Shown: positions 6,030 through 12,182 of the stretch, piece after piece
Layout of the letters: each line of letters opens with the position of its first letter
Numbering within the stretch: the first letter of the stretch is position 1
NCBI GenBank assembly: GCA_013815505.1
Contig: JACDGA010000012.1
Coordinates: 1 to 14,623, forward strand
DNA length: 14,623 bases
DNA from: Acidimicrobiia bacterium
GTDB taxonomy: Bacteria; Actinomycetota; Acidimicrobiia; Acidimicrobiales; Ilumatobacteraceae
Direction: 5' to 3'
Translations under genes and position numbers: made by a program
Notes under the pieces: model-generated
Told to the model about the DNA's origin: nothing
What the model saw: only the letters and a program-made list of their open reading frames with translations
Databases searched by the model: none

Positions 6030-6470
6030 TTATGGAGTCTCCAGGATGTCCATCCGGTCGAGGTCGGCGTCCCATGCGATCCGTCGTTCAGCGATCTGGT
6101 CCGAGCGCACTGTGCCGAACACGAACGGGTACGCCGCCAGCGTGGCGTCGTGCAACTCCTCGCGATCGGAGCAGCAGTCCTACACGACCGAGACGAGGCA
6201 CCCGCGCTGGGTCGCCGTCGACGCGGTGAACAGCACGCAGGTGGAGGTGATCAGCCCGGCGACCAGTATTCCCCGGATGCCGCGCCGGGCCAGCAGCTGG
6301 TCAAGACCGGTGCCGAGAAACCCGTCGAAGCTCTGTTTGGTCACCACCGGCTCGCCGGGAAGTTCGGCAGCAAACGGCAACGTCTCGACCCCTGGCTGGA
6401 TTGGAACGTGCGTCCGGATTCACTCGGACCAGCCTCGCGGATGCCAGTCGGTCCAACGAACGATCGAGTT
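6030..6470 (-). pseudogene. Cysteine hydrolase (isochorismatase family) remnant with two nonsense codons
   Basis: One minus-strand frame, ending at TAA 6032-6030, reads as an isochorismatase-like protein. From the 5' side it has RWTDWHPRGWSE, stop, IRTHVPIQPGVETLPF, VVTKQSFDGFLGTGLDQLL (the conserved Lys loop), RGIRGILVAGLITSTCVLFTA (the nucleophilic Cys in ITSTC), QRGCLVSVV, stop, DCCSDREELHDATLAAYPFVFG. The stops are TGA at 6422-6420, where the context suggests Trp TGG, and TAG at 6182-6180, where the family usually has Glu before D-C/A. Each is explained by one base change with the frame kept. The N-terminus with the catalytic Asp is missing; the frame runs into the end of the DUF998 gene. 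Longest uninterrupted piece is between the two stops. Confidence 0.8.
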
Positions 6471-7170
6471 ACTCGGACGGCGCTGCGAGGCGAGCGCTGC
6501 GGCGGCGACGAGTCTGATGGGACGGGTCAGATCGAGGTCCCGCCGAGACGATGGCCAGCGCTGAAGCCACGATCCAGATGTCGACCGCCGTCAGGCCGAT
6601 TCGTTGGAACAACCCGGTCGGCAGTTGAGTGGCGCTGAGGAGCAACGAGACGACCGCCACTGCCGCGCTGACGACGCCGAGTTTCGCCAGGCGCCGGCAG
6701 CCACGCTCGAGCAGCGGCCGCACGGCGAGCAGCGGTGTTGCGGCGAGCGTGACATAGCCGATCGCAGCAGCGATGCCGTGCCACGAGTCAGCGGCCGCTG
6801 ACTGTTCGAGGGGGATCGCCGCGACCGCGAGTGTGGAGAGTCCGGTCGCCGCAGCCGTCATCCAGGCGATGCCCCCGATCACCCGCCGCAACGCAACTGC
6901 GAACAACGGCACCCCGACACCGAAGGCGAGGAAACCTGTCGTCATCAAGGGACGGGTGTCGGCCCCGACCGCCGCCAAACGACTGATCGCGTCATCGACG
7001 ATGGAGTAGCCAGGGGCGACCGTCGCGCCGACGGCCCATGCGCCGACGAACGCAGCTGGACCGACGACGCCGCCGAGTGCAGCCAGGCGCGTCGCTGCGT
7101 CTGGCGACCGTCGCGTGCGCGCAACTGCTTTGCAGCCAGGGACCGGATGATGCGAGTCGACCGGAGGCAC
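6469..7170 (-). CDS. DUF998 integral membrane protein
   Basis: The 233-aa product has six or so hydrophobic segments and the DUF998 signature near the start: GGVVGPAAFVGAWAVGA, GYSIVDDAISRLAAVGADTRPLMTTGFLAFGVG. Later membrane segments include WMTAAATGLSTLAVAAIPL, HGIAAAIGYVTLAATPLLAV, LGVVSAAVAVVSLLLSATQL and a final LTAVDIWIVASALAIVSA. The C-terminus is basic and probably cytoplasmic. Function is unknown. GTG 7170 is the furthest usable start, but no clear ribosome binding site precedes it and the first 25 residues are polar, so the true start could be slightly downstream. Its TAA abuts the cysteine hydrolase remnant. It is divergent from the NTF2-like gene at 7309 and may share that regulatory region. 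Confidence 0.8.
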   Translation of the reverse strand: MPPVDSHHPVPGCKAVARTRRSPDAATRLAALGGVVGPAAFVGAWAVGATVAPGYSIVDDAISRLAAVGADTRPLMTTGFLAFGVGVPLFAVALRRVIGGIAWMTAAATGLSTLAVAAIPLEQSAAADSWHGIAAAIGYVTLAATPLLAVRPLLERGCRRLAKLGVVSAAVAVVSLLLSATQLPTGLFQRIGLTAVDIWIVASALAIVSAGPRSDPSHQTRRRRSARLAAPSE

Positions 7171-7247
7171 TCCCGAGAGCGTAAGACCATCTCAGTCACC
7201 GGGATCAGGCATCTTCGTGGGTCGGAGCGGCGCGTGTCGTTGTCGAC

Positions 7248-7278
7248 TTGACCGTCAGTGACCAACTGTTAAGTTAAC
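7248..7278 (+). promoter_or_regulatory. Candidate promoter with a GTTAA-G-TTAAC dyad
   Basis: TTGACC (7248-7253) and TAAGTT (7270-7275) are separated by 16 bases and give a start about 26 bases before the NTF2-like ATG. The -10 lies within a perfect 11-bp inverted repeat GTTAAGTTAAC (7268-7278), an AT-rich island in GC-rich DNA. A regulator, perhaps the adjacent TetR, could bind there. Confidence 0.45.
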
Positions 7279-7308
7279 GTATGTTCACCCGATCCTCAGG
7301 AGGTCGCC

Positions 7309-7719
7309 ATGACCGCATCGCCACACCCCATCGAGGCACTGACCGCAGCGCTCAGTGAGGCGCGTTCCGACGACCTCGCCGGAAGTCTGGCCTCGACGGT
7401 CACGATGTCGGTAGCCGTGCACGATGATCCATTCGACGGTCCGGAGGCCGTGCTGCTGGTACTGCCGTTGGTTGCGCAAGCTCTCCCCGACCTCCACGTC
7501 GAGGCGCCCACGGTGCTGGACGGCGATCGGGCCGTGGCGTTCCTGGCAGCCACGGTCAGTCCCGAGGTGCCGACGTTGCACCTCGCCGTCGCCGTCGAAT
7601 CGGTGGATGGGCTGGCCACTCGGATCGACGTCCACGCGCGCCCGCTGGTGAGCCTCGCCGCGTTCGACGCCCTGATGGGCCGCGTCCACTTCGGCGACAC
7701 GCCCAACGAGTCGTCATGA
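7309..7719 (+). CDS. NTF2-like / SnoaL-like protein
   Basis: The 136-aa product begins with helices (PIEALTAALSEARSDDLAGSLAST) followed by VTMSVAVHDDPFDGPEAVLLVLPLVAQALPDLHVEAPTVLDGDRAVAFLAA and further strands ending in DVHARPLVSLAAFDALMGRV. This is the order of a cone-shaped NTF2-like domain, as in SnoaL-type proteins. I see no catalytic residues that settle a reaction. A near-consensus AGGAGG at 7299-7304 lies five bases before ATG 7309, making the start secure. It is followed 72 bp later by a WHG-type TetR gene on the same strand and may be that regulator's target. The divergent neighbour is the DUF998 gene. Confidence 0.65.
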   Translation: MTASPHPIEALTAALSEARSDDLAGSLASTVTMSVAVHDDPFDGPEAVLLVLPLVAQALPDLHVEAPTVLDGDRAVAFLAATVSPEVPTLHLAVAVESVDGLATRIDVHARPLVSLAAFDALMGRVHFGDTPNESS

Positions 7720-7766
7720 AGCTTCGCAACTCATCCGTCTCCAGCCTGCGGGGTGATAGAGACGGG

Positions 7767-7786
7767 GCATGCTGGACCGCATGCTG
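7767..7786 (+). repeat. Tandem 8-bp repeat upstream of the second TetR gene
   Basis: GCATGCTG occurs at 7767-7774 and again at 7779-7786 (period 12). Each contains the 6-bp palindrome GCATGC. The pair lies five bases before the preferred TetR start codon and could be an operator, though if GTG 7753 is the true start it is coding. Confidence 0.3.
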
Positions 7787-7791
7787 CGTCG

Positions 7792-8409
7792 ATGAACGCC
7801 GGCCACCGCCGCAATCGCAAGGGTGAAGGACCGCGGCTGCGCGATGACCTCCTGGATGCGGTGACCGAGCTGCTGGCCCGCTCCGGCGACGCCGGCGCTG
7901 TGACGATCCGGGCCGTCGCCGCCCGGGCCGGCGTCTCCCCGCCGGCCGTCTATCTTCACTTTCCCGACCGCGACTCGCTGCTTCGAACGGCGATCGGCCG
8001 ACGGTTCGACGAGTTCTCCGCCCGCCTGACGGCCGTCACCGGTGGCGCCGATCCCGACGCAGATGTCCTCGCCGCCGCCCACGCCTACGTCGCCTTCGGC
8101 CAGGCCGAGCCGGGCACCTACCGGGCACTGTTCTCGACCGTCGATGCCGGACCCGGCGGACTCGGCCTGAGCGACGTCGACGTGCACCCTGGAGCCTCGG
8201 CGCTGGCCCAACTCGTCGACCTGGTGACCGCCGCTCTAGACGCTCGCGCCGACCGCCGGGACCCGTGGGTCGTCACCGTGCAGCTGTGGACGGCTCTCCA
8301 CGGACTGGTCGACCTGTCGATCACAAAGCCCGAGATCCCGTGGCCCGACCCCCACATCGCAACCGACGACCTCGTCCACCGGCTCGGTCTCGCTCCAGAC
8401 CTCCGCTGA
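7792..8409 (+). CDS. TetR-family transcriptional regulator (WHG C-terminal domain type)
   Basis: The 205-aa product has an N-terminal TetR helix-turn-helix (VTIRAVAARAGVSPPAVYLHFPDRDSLLRTAI). In the C-terminal half, VQLWTALHGLVDLSI is the W-x-x-x-H-G signature of the WHG-type ligand domain, and AFGQAEPGTYRALFS is a typical segment of that group. ATG 7792 gives the usual short basic N-terminus (NAGHRRNRKGEGPRLR); the in-frame GTG 7753 would add 13 unconserved residues. Neither has a strong ribosome binding site. It follows the NTF2-like gene by 72 bp and may be co-transcribed with it. The ligand is unknown. The 274 bp after it contain no gene I would defend. Confidence 0.88.
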   Translation: MNAGHRRNRKGEGPRLRDDLLDAVTELLARSGDAGAVTIRAVAARAGVSPPAVYLHFPDRDSLLRTAIGRRFDEFSARLTAVTGGADPDADVLAAAHAYVAFGQAEPGTYRALFSTVDAGPGGLGLSDVDVHPGASALAQLVDLVTAALDARADRRDPWVVTVQLWTALHGLVDLSITKPEIPWPDPHIATDDLVHRLGLAPDLR

Positions 8410-8683
8410 GTAGCACAACGCCCCGATCTGTCGTCGTGGCGGTCAGCGTGCGGCGGGTGGAGCTGGAGGCGCCCCCAGGGGTGAGCATGCGCAGATCGCC
8501 GGCGACGGTCATCGCCAGGACGCCGAGTGCGACGGCCATGCCGACGATCGTGGCGCCTGCCCGCAGCGTGGTCAGCCCTTCCTGGATGGCCGCACCAGCA
8601 GCGTTCTACGCTGGCAACAGCATCGACCCCGACCAAGTCGGAATCCAAGAGCCGAGCCTCCACCAGACTCAGAACGGCCCACC

Positions 8684-9070
8684 ATGCACGAACTCGAAGT
8701 GATTGTTCTCGACGAGCCGCGTACGGTTTCGACGCCTCGCGAATTGGCCGAGGTGATCGGGTCCCGCGTCGACGGTGGCAACCACTTCATGATCGCCTCG
8801 GCGACGTCGGCCTATCCGATGCTGGATCTCCTGGTGCGCGATCAGTACGCAGTGCTCCACTACTTCGCCCGCGAGGGTGCTGCCGGGGACCAGGCTGCCT
8901 CCAACCTCGCCGATCCTCCTGACGAGGTGGACTTCCCGCACAGCTCGTCGGGCGACACGATGTCGATGCCGGGTTCGGCTCTCATCGATGTGCGAACGGC
9001 GGATTGTTGCGTCGAGCAGTTCGCCGAGACACTGGCGCGTCCGACGCTGGTCGACTGGATCGAGTTGTGA
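8684..9070 (+). CDS. Imm1-family immunity protein (orphan)
   Basis: The 128-aa product matches the Imm1 family pattern. It has an N-terminal region with VDGGNHFMIASATSAYPMLDLLV, then DQYAVLHYFAREGAAGDQAAS (the conserved L-x-Y-F strand) and a C-terminal TADCCVEQFAETLARPTLVDWIEL, where R-P-x-x-x-x-W is characteristic. Imm1 proteins neutralise deaminase or nuclease toxins of polymorphic toxin and contact-dependent systems, and in actinobacteria many stand alone. No toxin, WXG100 or secretion gene is visible nearby, so it is either a solitary immunity gene against neighbours' toxins or the leftover of a lost cassette. The start is ATG 8684 without a clear ribosome binding site. A hairpin at 9107-9129 may end its transcript. 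Confidence 0.75.
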   Translation: MHELEVIVLDEPRTVSTPRELAEVIGSRVDGGNHFMIASATSAYPMLDLLVRDQYAVLHYFAREGAAGDQAASNLADPPDEVDFPHSSSGDTMSMPGSALIDVRTADCCVEQFAETLARPTLVDWIEL

Positions 9071-9106
9071 CCGGAACCTGTCGGTCTCCGCGGCGCGGCA
9101 CGCTGG

Positions 9107-9129
9107 CCTCTGAGCTAGCAGGTCAGAGG
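9107..9129 (+). terminator. Hairpin downstream of the Imm1 gene
   Basis: CCTCTGA (9107-9113) and TCAGAGG (9123-9129) form a perfect 7-bp stem around a 9-base loop, 37 bp after the Imm1 stop. There is no U-tract. It may be a terminator or part of the adjacent tRNA-end/attachment region. Confidence 0.4.
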
Positions 9130-9130
9130 T

Positions 9131-9160
9131 TGGAGGCGACGCCGGGAATCGAACCCGAAA
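9131..9160 (-). other. tRNA 3'-end fragment, likely attachment-site remnant
   Basis: On the minus strand this reads as a T arm (9158-9142: stem TCGGG, loop TTCGATT, stem CCCGG), then a 7-base acceptor strand CGTCGCC (9141-9135), discriminator T and CCA (9133-9131). The required 5' half (GGCGACG, D arm, anticodon arm) is not found within a tRNA length. T at position 73 is typical of tRNA-Cys and tRNA-Gly. A lone tRNA 3' end is the usual att repeat left by integrases that target tRNA genes. Confidence 0.65.
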
Positions 9161-9272
9161 GCGCCCATGTTCGCTGGTCCGAGTTGATGGGTGTTTGTCC
9201 AGCTCAGGGTGGGTTTCTCGCCGTCCGCACGTCAGGCGAATGTTGCCCAATCCGGTCCTGTTATGGGACTTC

Positions 9273-9293
9273 TGTGACCACGGTGTGACCACG
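9273..9293 (+). repeat. Tandem 10-bp direct repeat near the tRNA fragment
   Basis: TGTGACCACG occurs at 9273-9282 and 9284-9293, one base apart (period 11, about one helical turn). Repeats of this kind flank attachment cores as arm-type sites for tyrosine integrases. Their position about 110 bp from the tRNA end fits that role, but no integrase gene is in the window. Confidence 0.5.
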
Positions 9294-9362
9294 CCGCCGT
9301 GCAGAACAGCGACTGCAACAGTCGGACAGCCGTTTCGCGCCCGCAGCGGGACTCGGCGCGAC

Positions 9363-9611
9363 TCACTGAACTCGCGGTGGCACGGTGCGTTGTGTCACGA
9401 CCACCGGTGCGCCTACCTCGGTGCGATAGGCCATGTCGCCGGCGGCCAGGAGCAGGTCGAGGTCGGCTGAGGTCAGCGCCGCCAGCTCGACCTTGAGCGC
9501 GGCGAGCAGCGCCCGGTCGGGCTCGTGGTGGTGGTCGTGGCCCTCGTCCTCCTCGCCGTCGTCGGCGCCGTCGAGGTTGGCGTCGTCGGCGCGGTCGGGA
9601 TCGGGGGCCAT
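9363..9611 (-). CDS. Small acidic hypothetical protein
   Basis: The 82-aa frame starts at ATG 9611 and ends at TGA 9365-9363. I do not recognise a family. Residues 1-31 are highly acidic with a His cluster (DDGEEDEGHDHHHEPD), and residues 32-60 form a likely amphipathic helix pair (RALLAALKVELAALTSADLDLLLAAGDMAYR), followed by a strand-like GAPVVVTQRTVPP. The pattern of acidic disordered tail plus helical domain looks like a real protein. A long plus-strand frame over the same bases is the non-coding upstream extension of the CPBP gene. No strong ribosome binding site was seen. It lies between the tRNA fragment and the divergent CPBP gene. Confidence 0.5.
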   Translation of the reverse strand: MAPDPDRADDANLDGADDGEEDEGHDHHHEPDRALLAALKVELAALTSADLDLLLAAGDMAYRTEVGAPVVVTQRTVPPRVQ

Positions 9612-9705
9612 GGGGCTGCACCGTAGGCCGCTGGTGCACCGCGATACGCGACCGGCGCCGACGCCGATCAGGGCTGGCCCGGATGCCGAGCCGAGCGTTC
9701 GGGTC

Positions 9706-9711
9706 TACCGT
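9706..9711 (+). promoter_or_regulatory. Candidate -10 element of a leaderless CPBP transcript
   Basis: TACCGT fits TAnnnT and sits six bases before ATG 9718, the same spacing as TATCAT before ATG 1259. No Shine-Dalgarno sequence precedes the ATG. No clear -35 was found. Confidence 0.35.
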
Positions 9712-9717
9712 CGGGTC

Positions 9718-10569
9718 ATGGAACCGACGGCCGTACCGCACCGACCAGACAGGTCCGCGCCGGGCGCCGCCGGATGGACGCCGGCGAGCACCGTGGTGGC
9801 GGCCGTCGTCGCGCTCGCGCTCACCCTGGCGGGCCGCACGGCGCTGGGTGACGGCCGTGAGCCGCGGCTCGCTCCGACGATGCTGTCGATCGTCCTGACC
9901 CTCGTCCCGATCGGTGTGATCGTGGTCCTGGCCCGCGGGCACGGCACCGTCAGCGCACCCGACTTCGGCCTCAGGCGGCCACCGCTCCTGCGGGCGACGG
10001 TGCTCATGGCGGCGATCGGCCTGACGCTGTTCGCCGTGACGGCGCTGCTCGTCGCGCTAGTCGGCTTCGGCGACGAAGCCCCCGATACCCTCGACCGGGC
10101 GGCGGCCCACGGCACACCGAACGCGCTCCTGGTGATCGTGCTGGTCGCAGTGGCGTCACCGCTGGGCGAGGAGTTCCTCTTCCGAGGGTTCCTCTACCGG
10201 GCACTGGTCAACTGGCGCGGGCCACTGTTGGCGGCGTTCATCTCGACCGGCGTCTTCGCCGCGTTCCACATCGGCTGGGTGCCGCCTGCGGTGCTGGGTC
10301 TGTCCGTGGTGTTCGGCCTGGGGATGTGCCTGCTCTACCACCGGACCGGGTCGCTGTACCCCGCCCTCGGGTTCCACGCACTGCTCAACGCGTCGAGCAT
10401 CGGGACGGTCCCGGCCTGGGACTGGCCGCTCCCGCTCACGATGGCGGCGGCGGTGGTCGCCACCCTCGCCATCGCCCGCCTCATCGCACAGCTGCTGGGT
10501 TTCCCCGAGAACGACCACGAGGTGGACGTGGCGGAACCGACGCCCTCGGCGAGGGGCCGTAGTAGCTGA
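9718..10569 (+). CDS. CPBP-family intramembrane glutamic endopeptidase
   Basis: The 283-aa polytopic membrane protein belongs to the CPBP (Abi/Rce1-like) family. All three catalytic motifs are present: EEFLFRG with Glu151, Glu152 and Arg156; FAAFH with Phe180 and His184; and HALLN with His220 and Asn224. Hydrophobic segments occur from about residue 20 (STVVAAVVALALTLAG) to about 265. Members cleave prenylated or other membrane proteins, or serve in bacteriocin self-immunity and stress regulation; the substrate here is unknown. ATG 9718 is preferred: the long upstream extension of the frame is Ser/Arg-rich junk overlapping the minus-strand small gene. A polar tail (ENDHEVDVAEPTPSARGRSS) follows the last helix. 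A PadR operon encoding a probable inactive relative starts 195 bp downstream. Confidence 0.9.
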   Translation: MEPTAVPHRPDRSAPGAAGWTPASTVVAAVVALALTLAGRTALGDGREPRLAPTMLSIVLTLVPIGVIVVLARGHGTVSAPDFGLRRPPLLRATVLMAAIGLTLFAVTALLVALVGFGDEAPDTLDRAAAHGTPNALLVIVLVAVASPLGEEFLFRGFLYRALVNWRGPLLAAFISTGVFAAFHIGWVPPAVLGLSVVFGLGMCLLYHRTGSLYPALGFHALLNASSIGTVPAWDWPLPLTMAAAVVATLAIARLIAQLLGFPENDHEVDVAEPTPSARGRSS

Positions 10570-10726
10570 CGCCCTCAGCAGGACAGCGGCCAGACCGCCC
10601 CGCCGCAAGGGCGAGCCGCTCCAACGGCTGCGCCGGTGATCGACGCGTTGCGGGAGAGTTCGACACCCCTACCCCGTTGGGCAACGCGAAGCCCGTCGGC
10701 TGGCACGGGCCATCGGACCTTCGGAC

Positions 10727-10754
10727 TTGACAGGGAGTATCTACAAGGTATATA
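10727..10754 (+). promoter_or_regulatory. Strong promoter and PadR operator
   Basis: A perfect TTGACA -35 (10727-10732) is followed after 16 bases by TATATA (10749-10754), the best promoter in the window. A 17-bp dyad lies across the spacer and -10: TATCTAC (10738-10744), AAG, GTATATA (10748-10754), matching at 6 of 7 positions. The expected transcript start is about 10761, a few bases before ATG 10765, so the PadR message is nearly leaderless and probably self-repressed. Confidence 0.75.
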
Positions 10755-10764
10755 GCTTTCAGAT

Positions 10765-11325
10765 ATGAGACACCGCGAATCGAAGAGTAGGTATGCGATC
10801 CTCGGCGCCCTCACCCTCGAGCCGATGTCGGGCTACCAGATCAAGGAGCTGATCGGCCGCACCATCGGTCACTTCTGGAACGAGGGGTACGGCCAGATCT
10901 ACCCGACCCTCAAGGCGCTATCGGAGGCCGGGATGGTGAGCAGCCGGGTGGAGCCCGGCAACGGCAAGCCGGACAGCAACGTCTACACGCTGACCGACGA
11001 AGGGTGGGAAGAGCTGCGCCAATGGCTGGCTCGCCCTGTCAACTCGAATCACCCGGGCCGCAGCGAGCTGCTGCTGAAGCTCTTCTTCGGCCGCCACGCC
11101 ACTGCCGGCACGAACCTCGAACACGTGCGCCGCTATCAGGAGCTGCTCGGCGCTCAGATCGCCCAGTACGAGGCTATCGAGGTCGGGCTCAAGGGCGAGG
11201 ACGATCCCGACCAGCCGTACTGGCTGATCACCCTGCGCCACGGGCTGCATGTCGCCCGGGCGTCCCGTGCCTGGTGCGACGAAACCATCGACCAACTGTC
11301 CCAACTCAACGAGGAGCAACCATGA
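10765..11325 (+). CDS. PadR-family transcriptional regulator
   Basis: The 186-aa product has the PadR winged-helix domain at residues 5-85: SRYAILGALTLEPMSGYQIKEL, FWNEGYGQIYPTLKALSEAGMV and the wing NVYTLTDEGWEELRQWL are diagnostic. The C-terminal helical dimerisation part (about 95-183) includes RSELLLKLFFGRHA and the long helix ending ASRAWCDETIDQL. PadR proteins are repressors that usually control an adjacent membrane or resistance gene. Here the TGA overlaps the next ATG (ATGA at 11322-11325), coupling it to a CPBP-like membrane protein. The operator-like dyad over its own -10 suggests autoregulation. No ribosome binding site lies upstream, in line with a leaderless start. Confidence 0.92.
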   Translation: MRHRESKSRYAILGALTLEPMSGYQIKELIGRTIGHFWNEGYGQIYPTLKALSEAGMVSSRVEPGNGKPDSNVYTLTDEGWEELRQWLARPVNSNHPGRSELLLKLFFGRHATAGTNLEHVRRYQELLGAQIAQYEAIEVGLKGEDDPDQPYWLITLRHGLHVARASRAWCDETIDQLSQLNEEQP

Positions 11326-12182
11326 GCCTGACATTCGACCGTGATTCCATCCGCCGCCACCCCCTCACCTTCTCGGTCCTGCTGATCGCAGCCGTAGCTG
11401 GCGTCGACGTACTGATAGTGGCCACCCGGGACCTGCTGTCCCTCCAGTTCTCGGTCATCACCACCGGCATCATCAGCGGCGCCGTGCTCAGCGTGCTCGG
11501 CGCGCTTGCCATTAGGCGACTGGGCCTGTGGCGCGAGCTCGGGCTCATCGGGCGTCCCGCACGGCGGCAGACGCTGCTGTGGTGCCTGCCGATCGCCATC
11601 TACGGTGTGCTGCCGCTCACCGTGGGCCTCGACGTGACTGCCGGCAAGGTCGCAAGCGCCGCCGCCTTCGGGGTGCTGATCGCCTTCTGGAAGCTCGCCG
11701 TGCTGGGCTTGGTCCTGTACGCCTGGCTGCCTCGCGGTGCCCGAGCTGCGGCGGCCCTGACGGCATGCTCCTTCGCGATCATGCACCTAACCGGGGTGGT
11801 GGTCGGCGGCGTCGTCGTCCCGACCCTCGTGCTGTCCCTGTCGTACCTGTTCCTCGGGTTCGCCTTCGTGGCGGTCCGGCTGCGCATCCGGCTGCTCTGG
11901 CCCCTCGCCTGCTGTTACGCGCTCTTTCTGACCACCGCGGCGATGGTGTTGCAGGACAACGGAGCCAGCAACCTTGCCGGCTCGGTCTCCGACGTCCTGC
12001 CGGCCGTGTTCAGCTCCCTCTTGCTCGCTGGTTACGGCCTCATCGTGTGGCGACGACCGCGTGCGACCGCTGAGCCGGCAGGACATCTGGGTGATGGTCC
12101 GGGCGTCACCTCGGAGAACGCCGCGGGAGCTACACATTCCCCTGCTGCAAGAGCACGACGGGTGGTGAGCACGCATGACTGA
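11322..12182 (+). CDS. CPBP-like polytopic membrane protein, probably catalytically inactive
   Basis: The 286-aa product has about eight hydrophobic segments (TFSVLLIAAVAGVDVLIVA, ITTGIISGAVLSVLGALAI, LLWCLPIAIYGVLPLTVGL and others) and the layout of a CPBP-family protein. The motif regions can be placed by eye. EExxxRG corresponds to Trp123-Lys124 ... Leu128-Gly129, so both Glu and the Arg are lost. FxxxH is kept as Phe151-His155. HxxxN corresponds to Tyr199 ... Leu203. Intact enzymes need the Glu pair and both His, so I infer a pseudo-protease acting as a binding, immunity or transport protein. The third motif's spacing differs from the active neighbour (9718-10569), so that part of the alignment is tentative. 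It is coupled by ATGA to PadR and overlaps the next gene by 8 bp. Confidence 0.7.
   Translation: MSLTFDRDSIRRHPLTFSVLLIAAVAGVDVLIVATRDLLSLQFSVITTGIISGAVLSVLGALAIRRLGLWRELGLIGRPARRQTLLWCLPIAIYGVLPLTVGLDVTAGKVASAAAFGVLIAFWKLAVLGLVLYAWLPRGARAAAALTACSFAIMHLTGVVVGGVVVPTLVLSLSYLFLGFAFVAVRLRIRLLWPLACCYALFLTTAAMVLQDNGASNLAGSVSDVLPAVFSSLLLAGYGLIVWRRPRATAEPAGHLGDGPGVTSENAAGATHSPAARARRVVSTHD

Noticed and set aside
8321..8590. Minus-strand frame with a hydrophobic segment (MAVALGVLAMTVAGDLRM)
   Set aside because: No ribosome binding site, a TAG just upstream (around 8605), an Arg/Gly-rich C-terminus overlapping the TetR gene by about 90 bp and no family match. It may be a scrap of a membrane protein but is too weak to call.
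9131..9222. Complete tRNA on the minus strand
   Set aside because: Although GGCGAGA at 9222-9216 pairs partly with the acceptor strand, no D arm, D-loop GG or anticodon stem-loop can be drawn; only the 3' end is tRNA-like.
9232..9942. 236-aa minus-strand open frame over the CPBP N-terminus
   Set aside because: Arg/Pro/Gly low-complexity composition; it conflicts with the clear CPBP start and the 82-aa acidic gene in another minus frame.
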